This document shows positions 1 through 8,196 of a stretch of DNA of 64,000 nt, piece by piece. Each line of letters opens with the position of its first letter. Positions within the stretch are counted from its first letter, which is position 1. The DNA lies in NCBI RefSeq assembly GCF_036867415.1, contig NZ_JBAJHU010000012.1:1-64000 (forward strand). Direction: 5' to 3'. This stretch comes from Rossellomorea sp036867415 (lineage in GTDB: Bacteria > Bacillota > Bacilli > Bacillales > Bacillaceae_B). Made by a program: the position numbers and the translations under genes. Below the pieces are notes generated by a model. It had not been told where the DNA came from, searched no databases, and saw only the letters and a program-made list of their open reading frames with translations.

Positions 1-48
1 GTGCTGAACATGCCTTTTTCGATTGCATATACTGGTTCAATTATCTTT

Positions 49-228
49 TCAGATTGACTTTTCTATGAGCATTTCATAATGAGGTGAATTCATATCTTTC
101 ATGAATGTATGCAATTCCTCTTTCGTCTTCTCATCGAGACCTTTGTAAATTAAGAAGGCCTTCGTTTTTTCAGAAGTAATCATCTTTCTGTATAATTTAG
201 AAATTTTTTTACTCCTGTGGGTGTCCAT
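49..228 (-). CDS. Small basic protein, unknown function, possibly frameshifted
   Basis: A 59-residue lysine-rich ORF that I do not recognise. ATG at 228 lies 12 bases after AAGGAG, and an in-frame stop just upstream fixes the start. It ends at TGA 49-51, but an open frame (EKIIEPVYAIEKGMF) continues at once in another phase to the window edge. Removing one A from the four-A run just before the stop would join the two. The gene may therefore be a longer protein broken by a frameshift or by a sequencing error, or the 59-residue product may be real. A Fur-box-like site lies about 30 bases upstream, which suggests iron control. Confidence 0.5.
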   Translation of the reverse strand: MDTHRSKKISKLYRKMITSEKTKAFLIYKGLDEKTKEELHTFMKDMNSPHYEMLIEKSI

Positions 229-258
229 TCAATCCATCCACTCCTTGATAAATGATTA

Positions 259-273
259 AGATAATTATAATCA
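259..273. promoter_or_regulatory. Fur-box-like site
   Basis: The 15 bases AGATAATTATAATCA match the Bacillus 7-1-7 Fur consensus TGATAATnATTATCA at all but two defined positions. The site sits in front of the minus-strand small gene that starts at 228, in the right place for its promoter. The region is AT-rich, so chance matches are possible. Confidence 0.45.
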
Positions 274-416
274 TTATAAGCTTGTTTTTTCAAGATATTA
301 CACTTAGTTGCGGGCGAATTTTTATAATTTTAAAAAAATTGACAGAGAAGCAGCACGGTTTCTGACATAAGGCTGCGTTCTGACCGGGTGACACTTTTCT
401 GTGGGACTTTCCTTAA

Positions 417-569
417 TTATAAACAATTCGCTCCCCGATTCAAAAGTGGCTCTGATGTAATCCTTTTAGCAGAACCGCCGGCTGAGTCACCCTCAACCAT
501 ATAGATGTCACTGATGCTTGGATATTTGGATGAACAATCCGTCAATTTGCTCTCGACCTTCGTAATCAT
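417..569 (-). pseudogene. Remnant of a DNA gyrase B TOPRIM segment
   Basis: The reverse strand reads 50 codons containing LTDCSSKYPSISDIYMVEGD followed by SAGGSAK. This matches the GyrB segment around the catalytic TOPRIM glutamate (in B. subtilis LADCSSRDPSISEIYIVEGD then SAGGSAKQGRDR). Similarity stops directly after SAK, the frame ends 12 codons later, and no other gyrase part lies near. The piece covers under a tenth of GyrB and cannot be a working enzyme. It is a gene relic, or the scar of a duplication or recombination event. The rest of the 229-653 gap shows only the Fur-like site and no other gene. Confidence 0.7.
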
Positions 570-653
570 ACAATTCAAACAATTAAAAGGAAAATTATGC
601 TAAAATATATTGAGATGTACATGCACAACACTTCATAAAGATCGGGGAAACAA

Positions 654-1193
654 ATGAAAAGAAAATATGGAAACCACCCTACCTGGAAAAGAGTCATCGA
701 ACGGGAGTATGCCGAGACATATATAGAGACACCAGTCTTTAAAGGATATATCACTCTGCTGCATGCCATCAAAGTGGCCGCACCATTGAACGTCAGATAC
801 GGGGACGGCGAGCGTTCGATTGTGGATGACGGTTATATGTGGCTCCAGCACTTTCCACTGGGTCAAAACTTCGGTATGCTCACGGTATTCGATCAAAACG
901 GTAACATCGTACAGTGGTACATCGATATTTGTCAGGATATAGGGACAGAAAACGGTGTCCCATGGCTCGATGACTTGTATCTTGATATCGTTGTATTGCC
1001 AACGGATGAGTTGATATTACTGGATGAAGATGAACTCCAGGAAGCATTCGAAGAAAAGATCATCACAAAAGAACAATTTGATCTGGCATGGTTTGAGTGT
1101 GAAAGAATTAAAAGATTAATAGAACAAAATGAGTTTATATTATTTGATTTGAGCAAGGAACATAAAGGACTTTTGGAAAAAGAATTGAAGTAA
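654..1193 (+). CDS. DUF402 family protein
   Basis: A 179-residue protein of the DUF402 family, related to Firmicute NtdP/YgaC nucleoside tri- and diphosphatases and to FomD. The family core is visible: a W-L-Q-H-F-P stretch near residue 63, then DQNGNIVQWYIDIC around 80-92 and WLDDLYLDIVVLP around 104-116, with the acidic residues that bind metal in this fold. An acidic helical tail follows (LDEDELQEAF). Known members hydrolyse phosphoanhydrides with divalent metal; the substrate here is not predictable. It is followed by a 30-residue membrane peptide gene and looks monocistronic otherwise. Confidence 0.8.
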   Translation: MKRKYGNHPTWKRVIEREYAETYIETPVFKGYITLLHAIKVAAPLNVRYGDGERSIVDDGYMWLQHFPLGQNFGMLTVFDQNGNIVQWYIDICQDIGTENGVPWLDDLYLDIVVLPTDELILLDEDELQEAFEEKIITKEQFDLAWFECERIKRLIEQNEFILFDLSKEHKGLLEKELK

Positions 1194-1224
1194 CTGATTC
1201 AAATAGGGATCGGAGTGGTATAAG

Positions 1225-1317
1225 TTGAGCTTTTGGACATGGGTCATCATCTGCATTCCATTGGTTGCGGGCATCACTGCAGCCAATTCACGCAAAAAGA
1301 ATAAAGACCGTAATTGA
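1225..1317 (+). CDS. Small single-pass membrane protein
   Basis: A 30-residue ORF with a TTG start nine bases after GGAG. It has one hydrophobic helix (FWTWVIICIPLVAGITAA) and a basic tail (SRKKNKDRN). Such peptides usually insert with the charged end in the cytoplasm. It begins about 30 bases after the DUF402 gene and may share its transcript. Function unknown. Confidence 0.55.
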   Translation: MSFWTWVIICIPLVAGITAANSRKKNKDRN

Positions 1318-1400
1318 GGAATGGAGGGAATAATCGGAGTTAATTGGCGCTTCGGGAATCAGATTTACTATTATTTTAGCGATTGGAAGTGAACCGAAAC

Positions 1401-2438
1401 ATGAACAACATCCAAGAGATGCTGACAAGACGAGAGTCTGCAGAGTTTAATGAGCTGTATGATTACGTAAGCAGAGTCAAAAATCAAATTTCTGCTTCTG
1501 CGAGCTCCGTCTTCATCATCCAAAGAAGTGAAGTGATAGCGGAAAAGTATGATGGAATAAATCCATTATCGCTTAGAAAAATCAATGAAAAGACACGTTT
1601 TAATGTTTATTCTGTTCGTAAAAGTTACATAGGACTTGCCGTCGCATTACTGATATATGAGGGGAAAATAGCCAGTTTGGATGAAGCCGTTTCAACCTAT
1701 CTTGGCGAGAACGACCGATACAATGGGATTACGATCCGACACCTGGTCACCCATACACATGGGCTGGGTGATGGTGATGATCAGCAGGGTATCACAAAAT
1801 TGCACCCTGCAGGGACGGTCTGGGACTACAACAGTGCAGGACTTTCTTTGTTGTATTCAATAATTTTGAAGGTTTCTGGTTCAACGGTGAATGAGATTCT
1901 TACCGAACATGCCTTCAAACCTCTTCATTATAATGAAACCGGATGGGAAACAGAGTCTTGCTTAAACCTCATGGGAGATATTAATCAAATAAATGAACCT
2001 GTTATCAGGCTGGAAGATGAAACCGGTTTTGAAAGAAATCTGTTTGTCAGTGCAAGAGAGCTTGCTCATTGGGGATATCTGCATTTGAAAAGAGGACGTA
2101 TCCGCGAAGAACAAATTCTCCCGCAAGCTATATTTGACATGACCACGGCAATCCAGACACCTGAATCACTTAAGAATGGACCGCAGAACGGCTTCTTCTG
2201 GTTTCGTAATGAAAACAAATATGAGTTGAGTGAACTGGGGGAAGAAGTGCCGGCTGGGTCTTATCAAATCCTCGGTGCTTCAGGCTGTGCCTGTCTCGTC
2301 ATTCCGGAATACGATGCTGTTGCTGTGCGGATGTATAACAAGATAGGAAACCCTTCAGGTTATGATTATCTCAGGGATATCAATAACTTTGGAAATGAAG
2401 TCTGTGCTGTTTTAGCAAAAAGATTTCAAGAAAAATAA
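1401..2438 (+). CDS. Serine hydrolase of the beta-lactamase / class C PBP family
   Basis: This belongs to the PF00144 fold (AmpC, EstB, DD-peptidases). The SxxK nucleophile motif is seen as SVRK in NVYSVRKSYIG. The second motif is YNS in VWDYNSAGLSLL, and HTHGL corresponds to the conserved H-x-x-G-L turn. The C-terminal GASGCACLVIP occupies the place of the third motif. There is no signal peptide, so it is probably a cytoplasmic esterase or peptidase rather than a secreted beta-lactamase. A TTG 18 bases earlier (1383) is in frame but has no ribosome site, whereas GGAAG at 1385 serves the ATG at 1401. About 345 residues. Confidence 0.75.
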   Translation: MNNIQEMLTRRESAEFNELYDYVSRVKNQISASASSVFIIQRSEVIAEKYDGINPLSLRKINEKTRFNVYSVRKSYIGLAVALLIYEGKIASLDEAVSTYLGENDRYNGITIRHLVTHTHGLGDGDDQQGITKLHPAGTVWDYNSAGLSLLYSIILKVSGSTVNEILTEHAFKPLHYNETGWETESCLNLMGDINQINEPVIRLEDETGFERNLFVSARELAHWGYLHLKRGRIREEQILPQAIFDMTTAIQTPESLKNGPQNGFFWFRNENKYELSELGEEVPAGSYQILGASGCACLVIPEYDAVAVRMYNKIGNPSGYDYLRDINNFGNEVCAVLAKRFQEK

Positions 2439-2459
2439 GTATGAAATGGGGAATAAAAC

Positions 2460-3029
2460 ATGGTAATTCCTGAACGCTTACTTTCAACAGAGCGGCTGAG
2501 ATTACGAGAAATGGTGGAAAGAGACTGGAAAGAAGTCCATGACTACGCTTCACAGGAAATCGTCTGTCAGTATCAGCCCTGGGGGCCGAACACAGTGGAA
2601 GATACGAAGGTGTTCATGAAGGAAGTAATAGCTGATACCATGAAGGAACCCAGAACCCGTTTCATGTTTGCAATCTTGATGAAAGAGGATAACCGACTGA
2701 TAGGGGCAATTGAATTGAATATCCAAGTTCACCATAAGTATGGTGAACTTGGATATATCGTGCATCCGGAATATTGGGGTAGGGGCGTTGCGTCTGAAGC
2801 TGCTAGGAAAGTGATTGAATTAGGATTTAAACACTTTCAATTGCATCGAATTCAAGCTACTTGTGATCCGAATAACATCGCTTCATCAAGAGTACTGGTG
2901 AAGATCGGCATGACGAAAGAAGGGGTCATACGGGAAAACCTCTTGATAAAAAGCGGATGGCGGGACTCAGCCATGTATAGTGTCCTGATGGATGAGTATA
3001 ATTATCTAAATAAGGAGGAGCGCACATGA
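2460..3029 (+). CDS. RimJ/RimL-type GNAT acetyltransferase
   Basis: A 189-residue acetyltransferase with the opening typical of the RimJ/RimL branch (LLSTERLRLREM). The acetyl-CoA loop is YWGRGVASEAARKVIELGF, and the C-terminal part carries the usual N-x-A-S-x-R-V-L helix. Relatives acetylate N-termini of ribosomal proteins or small amines; the substrate here is unknown. It starts 21 bases after the hydrolase and overlaps the phosphatase gene by four bases (ATGA), so the three genes probably form one unit. Confidence 0.8.
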   Translation: MVIPERLLSTERLRLREMVERDWKEVHDYASQEIVCQYQPWGPNTVEDTKVFMKEVIADTMKEPRTRFMFAILMKEDNRLIGAIELNIQVHHKYGELGYIVHPEYWGRGVASEAARKVIELGFKHFQLHRIQATCDPNNIASSRVLVKIGMTKEGVIRENLLIKSGWRDSAMYSVLMDEYNYLNKEERT

Positions 3030-3586
3030 TTTACGCTGTCAGACATGGGCAAACGGATCTCAACAAAGAAGGCAGGCTGCAGGGGAGAAACGGGCTGCCG
3101 TTAAATGATGAAGGGCGGAAGCAAGCTGAGAGGCTAAGAGAACAACTCAGGGACATAAAGTTCGACTACGTGTATTCCTCTCCCCAGGAGAGAGCCAAGG
3201 AAACAGCTGAAATTTCAACAGGGATGCTACCAGTCATAGAGCCGAGGCTTGATGTATTCCATTTAGGGGAAGCGGACGGATTAAAGAAGCATGAAGTACA
3301 GTTTGATGGAATCCTTCCCGACAGAAATGTATACGCAGGAATGGAAGATATTCATGATTACTTAAAGAGAGTATTCAGCTTTATGGGGGATCTGCAGCAG
3401 TTGTTTGGAGAAAAAGAAATCAACATACTGCTGTCCGGACATAGATGTACAACTGGAGGAATCGGGGCTTTCTTCAATGGTGTACCTGAAGACCGGAATA
3501 TTTTGAAATTTTCCTCTAACAACGGTGATTACAAAAAGTATGAGTTTGCGATTAAACGTGTCGAAGGGATATCGAATGTTCAATAA
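3026..3586 (+). CDS. Histidine phosphatase family protein
   Basis: A 186-residue phosphoglycerate-mutase-like phosphatase. The catalytic RHG motif is at residues 6-8 (AVRHGQTDLNKEGRLQG), the SSPQERAKETAEI segment carries the second arginine, and SGHR near residue 138 holds the second histidine. The covalent phosphohistidine mechanism is conserved in the family but substrates range widely. It is translationally coupled to the upstream acetyltransferase, and a terminator overlaps its stop codon. Confidence 0.85.
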   Translation: MIYAVRHGQTDLNKEGRLQGRNGLPLNDEGRKQAERLREQLRDIKFDYVYSSPQERAKETAEISTGMLPVIEPRLDVFHLGEADGLKKHEVQFDGILPDRNVYAGMEDIHDYLKRVFSFMGDLQQLFGEKEINILLSGHRCTTGGIGAFFNGVPEDRNILKFSSNNGDYKKYEFAIKRVEGISNVQ

Positions 3587-3599
3587 TCGATGTCCCTTC
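3563..3599. terminator. Terminator hairpin between convergent genes
   Basis: Arms GAAGGGATATCGA and TCGATGTCCCTTC pair over 13 positions with one mismatch. The hairpin overlaps the end of the phosphatase gene and lies between convergent units. Confidence 0.6.
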
Positions 3600-3614
3600 C
3601 TATTTTAAACGTTT

Positions 3615-4823
3615 TCACGTTTTTCCTGCATCAACTAACTGTTTTGATTGAATGAGGGATTTAATCAGATAATATGTCCCGGGAATGAAGATGCATGCTC
3701 CAATGATAAAAAAAATGAATCTTACCTCCATCATGCTGACTGATGCAAAAAGGATCCCAAATGGCATGGTGATCCGGAGGAAAAACAATCTAACTGCGCT
3801 TAATTGCGAGAGTCGATCACGAGGTGCGTACTGCTGAAAATAGGATGCACTTTGAGCATTGAAGAGTGGAAACATAATTCCTCCAAACAGTTCACAAAGC
3901 CAAGCCAGCTGAACAGAATCTACCAAAAATAAAAGTGAGAATGATAGGCCGCCGCCGATTAATCCTGTATACATAAAAACAGAGGTGCGTGGTAACTTTC
4001 TAAGTAAAAATGTGCCGACTGCATACCCGACAGGGAAGGATCCCGCAAAGATGGCGTACTCCCATTGTTCGCCGTTCAATGTGCTTCTAATGTACGGCAC
4101 GCTTAACACCATGGTAGTTCCTACAGCAAATTGAACAAGTGAAGATAGAAACGTCAGTCTGACAAGGTCCGGTGTGGTGAAAAACCTTTTATAGCCTTCT
4201 TTCATTTCCGACCACCAAATTTTCCTAGTCCATGCTGCACCCTTTATTTGAATTGGTGATTTGATTCGTGCAAGCGAAAAATAACTTAATAAAAATAAAG
4301 AGGCTGAAAAGACATATACATAATGCATAGGAATCAGGTAGAGAAATAAGGAGGTAATTCCGGGTGCCAAAAAACTCATCATACGAAGCGTCCCATCCAA
4401 TAGACCATTCGCGTTTACCAACTCTTCTTCTTTGCACAGCTCAGGAACCAATGAGAAAGATAGACTGGCATAAATCGGCTGCAATAAACCGAGGAAGCTT
4501 TGAAGGACAATCAGGCCGACGATAACAGCCTTGTCATTTCCAATCAGATATCCAAGTAAAGGGAACAGATAGACGACCGCCCTGATCAACTGCATATTCT
4601 TTAACATTCTCGCCTTTACTACATGGTTCAGGAAGGGAGAACTTATACACTGCAGAATTAATGACGGAATGAAGTAGACCAGCCACAGAGCACCCATCCA
4701 TTCCTTCGAACCAGTGATTTCATATAACAACAGACCATTTATGATTCCCCCCGCTGCCCCCGCGAACTCTGATACGATTTCTCCTATCCATAATGCTTTG
4801 AATCCAGACGAATATCTGCTCAT
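3615..4823 (-). CDS. MFS transporter
   Basis: A 402-residue membrane protein with about 12 hydrophobic segments and the layout of the macrolide-efflux/enterobactin-exporter type of MFS carriers. It has a glycine-rich start (GEIVSEFAGAAGGIINGLLL) and ends in a short basic tail. It is expected to be a proton-driven drug or metabolite exporter in the cytoplasmic membrane. Its start overlaps the end of the upstream ArsR-type regulator by four bases, so the pair is translationally coupled and the regulator probably controls it. The substrate cannot be told from sequence. Confidence 0.8.
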   Translation of the reverse strand: MSRYSSGFKALWIGEIVSEFAGAAGGIINGLLLYEITGSKEWMGALWLVYFIPSLILQCISSPFLNHVVKARMLKNMQLIRAVVYLFPLLGYLIGNDKAVIVGLIVLQSFLGLLQPIYASLSFSLVPELCKEEELVNANGLLDGTLRMMSFLAPGITSLFLYLIPMHYVYVFSASLFLLSYFSLARIKSPIQIKGAAWTRKIWWSEMKEGYKRFFTTPDLVRLTFLSSLVQFAVGTTMVLSVPYIRSTLNGEQWEYAIFAGSFPVGYAVGTFLLRKLPRTSVFMYTGLIGGGLSFSLLFLVDSVQLAWLCELFGGIMFPLFNAQSASYFQQYAPRDRLSQLSAVRLFFLRITMPFGILFASVSMMEVRFIFFIIGACIFIPGTYYLIKSLIQSKQLVDAGKT

Positions 4824-5860
4824 TGTCTTCTTCCCAAAAATTGATCGAGCTTATCTGTTAAAGAATGAATTTGTGATTCATTTGACGAATAAATCCCTTT
4901 TTCCGCCCGGACGAATTTCGCTGCTTTTAATATAGAGAGCTGGTGGTGAACCGTCGTTTTGGAAAGTTTGAATTTGCCGCTGATATCCTGAAGGGATAGA
5001 GGACCATTCATAAGTTCGAAAAGTAATTTCAATCGGGTTTCGTCCCCCAGCGCTTTATGGCCATTAATCAGGGCCTTTCCGGGTATTCCCGGCTCCAATA
5101 AGTATTCTTCTTTAATCGGATAAAAGAAGAGTTTTGTTTCTGAGGTTCGTTGTTCCATTACCCATGGACGGTAAGAAACATGGGGAATCAATTTGATTGT
5201 CCAAATCGAAGGTTCAGGTATGTAATGTACTCCCCCTGTTATCCGTTTTATTTCTTCGGTTGGATTTGTTTCATCTATTGATGCACCCAGGATGCTTTCA
5301 GATTTTATTGCCTTTCCCCACTTCAACCATTCTTCTTTTTGGCTGATCCAGTCAAACCATTCCTGTACAGATTCCAGTAATGAATCCTTTAGCTCATCAA
5401 AACGAATGGAGGACAGATTATGAATATATTCTGCAAGAAATTCGTGGCCGGCGAATTGTTCAGCATATTCATGTAAGAATTGTTTTTTTAACATACTGCA
5501 GGCTAGGGATATTCTTATGTCTTCGTAATGTCTATTTTTATAAGGCAGCACTGTTTCATAAAATTCTTCAGCAGTGAGTTGGTTCATATAATTCGAAAAA
5601 TCTCGAATACTTTCTGCTGACAATTTATTTTGAAGCATGATAAGGGAGTACCAGAAGTTTGTGTCTTCGATCCAACTTAAGATATTTATCAACGCAGCCG
5701 GCATCGACTGGCAGTCCATTTCCCATTCTTCATCAAAATCAAAGGTATGGCGGAGTTTTGAATGTGTGTATCCTGCTATCCCGAGAATGACTTCCCACAC
5801 GGGCGATGAATCAACTTTAATGGTTGCCGTTTCTTTGGATTGGGGTAAATAATGTTTCAT
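4820..5860 (-). CDS. ArsR-type winged-helix regulator with a large N-terminal domain
   Basis: A 346-residue protein. Residues 1-260 form an unrecognised, mostly helical domain, and the C-terminal 80 residues are a winged helix of the ArsR class: KALGDETRLKLLFELMNGPL, then LSKTTVHHQLSILKAAKFV. It differs from classical 110-residue ArsR proteins, and no metal-binding cysteine motif is seen, so the large N-terminal part may sense a small molecule. It has a good ribosome site (AAAGGAGG) and is the first gene of the exporter unit. Probable local repressor. Confidence 0.75.
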   Translation of the reverse strand: MKHYLPQSKETATIKVDSSPVWEVILGIAGYTHSKLRHTFDFDEEWEMDCQSMPAALINILSWIEDTNFWYSLIMLQNKLSAESIRDFSNYMNQLTAEEFYETVLPYKNRHYEDIRISLACSMLKKQFLHEYAEQFAGHEFLAEYIHNLSSIRFDELKDSLLESVQEWFDWISQKEEWLKWGKAIKSESILGASIDETNPTEEIKRITGGVHYIPEPSIWTIKLIPHVSYRPWVMEQRTSETKLFFYPIKEEYLLEPGIPGKALINGHKALGDETRLKLLFELMNGPLSLQDISGKFKLSKTTVHHQLSILKAAKFVRAEKGIYSSNESQIHSLTDKLDQFLGRRQ

Positions 5861-6036
5861 ATTTTTCCTCCTTTTGGTAATATGTGTTGTTTACAGGATA
5901 TACAATAATGATGAATTGTTCAATATTTTTCGAATTAATTATGCAAAATATATTTATAATTTGAAAATATATCCAGATTAAAAGGGATTCCCTTATCAAA
6001 TGAAGAAATAGTAATTCAGTAAAAGGAGGAACTAAC

Positions 6037-6459
6037 ATGAATGAAAAGCTTATTCGAGTGGGTACAACCTATATTCCGGTAAGTAATGTCGAGCGTGCCG
6101 CCGTATGGTACGAAGTAGAACTGGGTGCAGTGGTGAATTATAAAGATGAAGAGAAAGCCATACTTGATCTTGCAAATCAGAGCTTCTTTCTTGTGAAAGC
6201 AGAAAAAGGACAAACAGCAAACTTTTTGGACTGTCAGGGGAAAGTGAGGTTTTCTATGACATTCGAAGTCGATGGTCTGGATGCATTGCATTCCCTGCAC
6301 ATGGATTTTATTGATAGAGGGCTTGTAGTCGGGGAAATTGAGAACAGGGGACATGCGGGCCGAAACTTTGTCTTCAGAGATCCCGATGGTAATAGGTTTG
6401 ATGTCTGGAGTGAGTTGAGTCCACTTTTCAAAGAAAAATTCCTAGAAAGAGGGAGGTAA
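6037..6459 (+). CDS. VOC (glyoxalase/bleomycin-resistance fold) protein
   Basis: A 140-residue vicinal-oxygen-chelate protein. The beginning TYIPVSNVERAAVWYEVELG and the end FRDPDGNRFDVWSE are typical of the two beta-alpha-beta-beta-beta units. The terminal glutamate is the usual metal ligand. Family members include glyoxalases, dioxygenases and antibiotic-binding proteins. It is transcribed away from the exporter operon and followed by its own terminator. No close enzyme assignment is possible. Confidence 0.75.
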   Translation: MNEKLIRVGTTYIPVSNVERAAVWYEVELGAVVNYKDEEKAILDLANQSFFLVKAEKGQTANFLDCQGKVRFSMTFEVDGLDALHSLHMDFIDRGLVVGEIENRGHAGRNFVFRDPDGNRFDVWSELSPLFKEKFLERGR

Positions 6460-6486
6460 AGGATTTCATATGACCGTAAAATTAAG

Positions 6487-6520
6487 AAGCCCAGTTTTTT
6501 AAAAACACTGAGCTTTTTTT
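6487..6520 (+). terminator. Rho-independent terminator
   Basis: AAGCCCAGT pairs with ACTGAGCTT, extended by inner T and A runs, and is followed by a T stretch. It lies 30 bases after the VOC gene. Confidence 0.7.
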
Positions 6521-6630
6521 GGGGTTTGTAAAGTGAATCAGTTTTTTATATATAATTAATAAAATCATTAAGGGGTAGAGAGTTATTTGGGATAATTGGT
6601 ATAATCTTACTGACAGAAGAGGTACAAGTC

Positions 6631-6684
6631 ATGGAGAACCACATGATCATGGTATTCTCCAATTATTTAACAAATGCAGGGTAA
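6631..6684 (+). CDS. Possible 17-residue leader peptide with an internal palindrome
   Basis: ATG at 6631 follows AGAGGT at proper distance and opens a 17-codon frame (MENHMIMVFSNYLTNAG). Bases 6633-6660 within it form an imperfect palindrome (GGAGAA ... CATGATCATG ... TTCTCC, 11 of 14 pairs). The stop is 54 bases before the acetyltransferase gene. It could be a regulatory leader ORF or simply an operator; the short length makes coding uncertain. Confidence 0.3.
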   Translation: MENHMIMVFSNYLTNAG

Positions 6685-6738
6685 TTAACAATATGTTAGC
6701 GAGATTACAGTATCGTCTGATTAATACGGAGGTCACAC

Positions 6739-7254
6739 ATGAACATTAGAAAAGTACGAATTGAAGATGCGGAAAACCTCATGAACCTGATCAAGGAAGT
6801 TGAAACAAGTGCTGAATATATGCTCATGGAGCCCGGAGAACGTCAGACGACCTTAGAGAAGCAAAGAATGATGATAGAACGAGTAGAGAAGCAAGAAAAT
6901 GCAGTGATATTGGCTGCGCAGAATGAAGGCAGAATGATTGGTTACCTGATGGCGATTGGCGGTTCTGTGAAAAGGACAGGGCATTCGGCTTATATTGTCG
7001 TCGGCATCTTGATGGAGTATAGGGGCAAGGGAGTTGGGACTGAGCTATTTCAAGCAGTTGAAGAGTGGGCGAAGAATCACGGAATCTCTCGGTTGGAACT
7101 CACAGCTGTAACAAGGAACACTGCAGGAATATCACTCTATCAAAAGAGCGGTTTTGAAATAGAAGGCACAAAGCGAAATTCCCTTATCATCAATGGTGAA
7201 TTTCATAACGAATACTATATGTCCAAATTGCTGGTCCGTCCCTCGTCGCGTTAA
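6739..7254 (+). CDS. GNAT family N-acetyltransferase
   Basis: A 171-residue acetyltransferase. The acetyl-CoA signature is in VVGILMEYRGKGVGTELFQAVEEWA, followed by a GISRLELTAVTRNTAGISLYQKSGFEIEG segment typical of YhhY/PhnO-like members. The start has a clear GGAGG site (ATACGGAGGTCACAC). It stands between a possible leader peptide and a PP2C-like phosphatase 35 bases downstream. Substrate unknown. Confidence 0.8.
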   Translation: MNIRKVRIEDAENLMNLIKEVETSAEYMLMEPGERQTTLEKQRMMIERVEKQENAVILAAQNEGRMIGYLMAIGGSVKRTGHSAYIVVGILMEYRGKGVGTELFQAVEEWAKNHGISRLELTAVTRNTAGISLYQKSGFEIEGTKRNSLIINGEFHNEYYMSKLLVRPSSR

Positions 7255-7289
7255 CGCAGAGGAATGATATTGAAAGAAGGAGAACTGTG

Positions 7290-8111
7290 ATGAACAAAGC
7301 AGGCGGATGTATGAATGAATTCACTTGGGTGGGCAGTCATGAAAACTGTATAGATGAAGCCCGCATACGATCTCTTAATGGTGAGATTGTGATCGGCTTA
7401 TACGGCGGGAATTCATCCTCGGGACAATATAAAAATGAGGATGGATGCCTTGTGTGGAGCTCACCGGGAGAATGGGAATTTGCTATGATCCTGGACGGTC
7501 ATGATTCAGCAGAAAGCGTAGAATTAGTGATGAATACATTTGAGAATAAAAAAGATCTCGTATATGAAGTCATTCATAAACAAACCCGAGAATCCTTCGT
7601 TGGGTTACAAGACTTAATTATAGAAACTTTCGTAAGTGACGGTTTCAGAGAAGCAGCAAAAAAAATTCAGGGAGAAACAGCCTGCTTATTTGTATTAAGG
7701 AAGGAAAATTATCTATGGTGGTTTTCAGTAGGAGACTGCATCGTACATCTATTTCATCCCGAATTTACTGCTTTGGGCGAATTTCAACAGAATCACAGAA
7801 GTTTTTATGAATGGGTGGGTCACAACAGTACGTTCAACAAGGCGGTACCCACTTATAGTACAGGTACAAAAGAATTAAGAACAGGTGATAACCAAATATT
7901 TTTGACGACAGACGGACTGACAGAATGCCCGAATACTCATTTCGGAGAACCAGCAGCCATCCTGAATGAGTTTGGTAATGGGTCACTTGAAGATGGTGTA
8001 CTAAATCTGATTCAAGAAATTAAAAGGAAGGGGGTTAAGGACAGTACGACGATTGTTACCTGGAAGTTTGATAATAAACATGATGCAGTGTTGCCGAGTG
8101 ATATGAATTAA
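7290..8111 (+). CDS. PP2C-like protein phosphatase
   Basis: A 273-residue protein with the metal-binding motifs of the PPM/PP2C family: FAMILDGHDSAE near residue 70, SVGDC near 150, LTTDGLTE near 210 and KDSTTIVTW near 255. These carry the aspartates that hold two Mn/Mg ions. It is close to the family length and lacks membrane segments, so it is expected to be a cytosolic Ser/Thr phosphatase. No kinase partner is next to it. ATG 7290 is chosen over GTG 7287 because AAGGAG then sits seven bases upstream. Confidence 0.75.
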   Translation: MNKAGGCMNEFTWVGSHENCIDEARIRSLNGEIVIGLYGGNSSSGQYKNEDGCLVWSSPGEWEFAMILDGHDSAESVELVMNTFENKKDLVYEVIHKQTRESFVGLQDLIIETFVSDGFREAAKKIQGETACLFVLRKENYLWWFSVGDCIVHLFHPEFTALGEFQQNHRSFYEWVGHNSTFNKAVPTYSTGTKELRTGDNQIFLTTDGLTECPNTHFGEPAAILNEFGNGSLEDGVLNLIQEIKRKGVKDSTTIVTWKFDNKHDAVLPSDMN

Positions 8112-8196
8112 ATCCAGGGTTTTCTAATCCCTCCTCTGACTTTAATTCAATAATCGACATTGATCTTAAACTACTAGACGAGCGAGGAATAACGAA

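Noticed and set aside
3565..3600. Possible riboswitch or attenuator at the end of the phosphatase gene
   Set aside because: The hairpin is best explained as a terminator between convergent genes.
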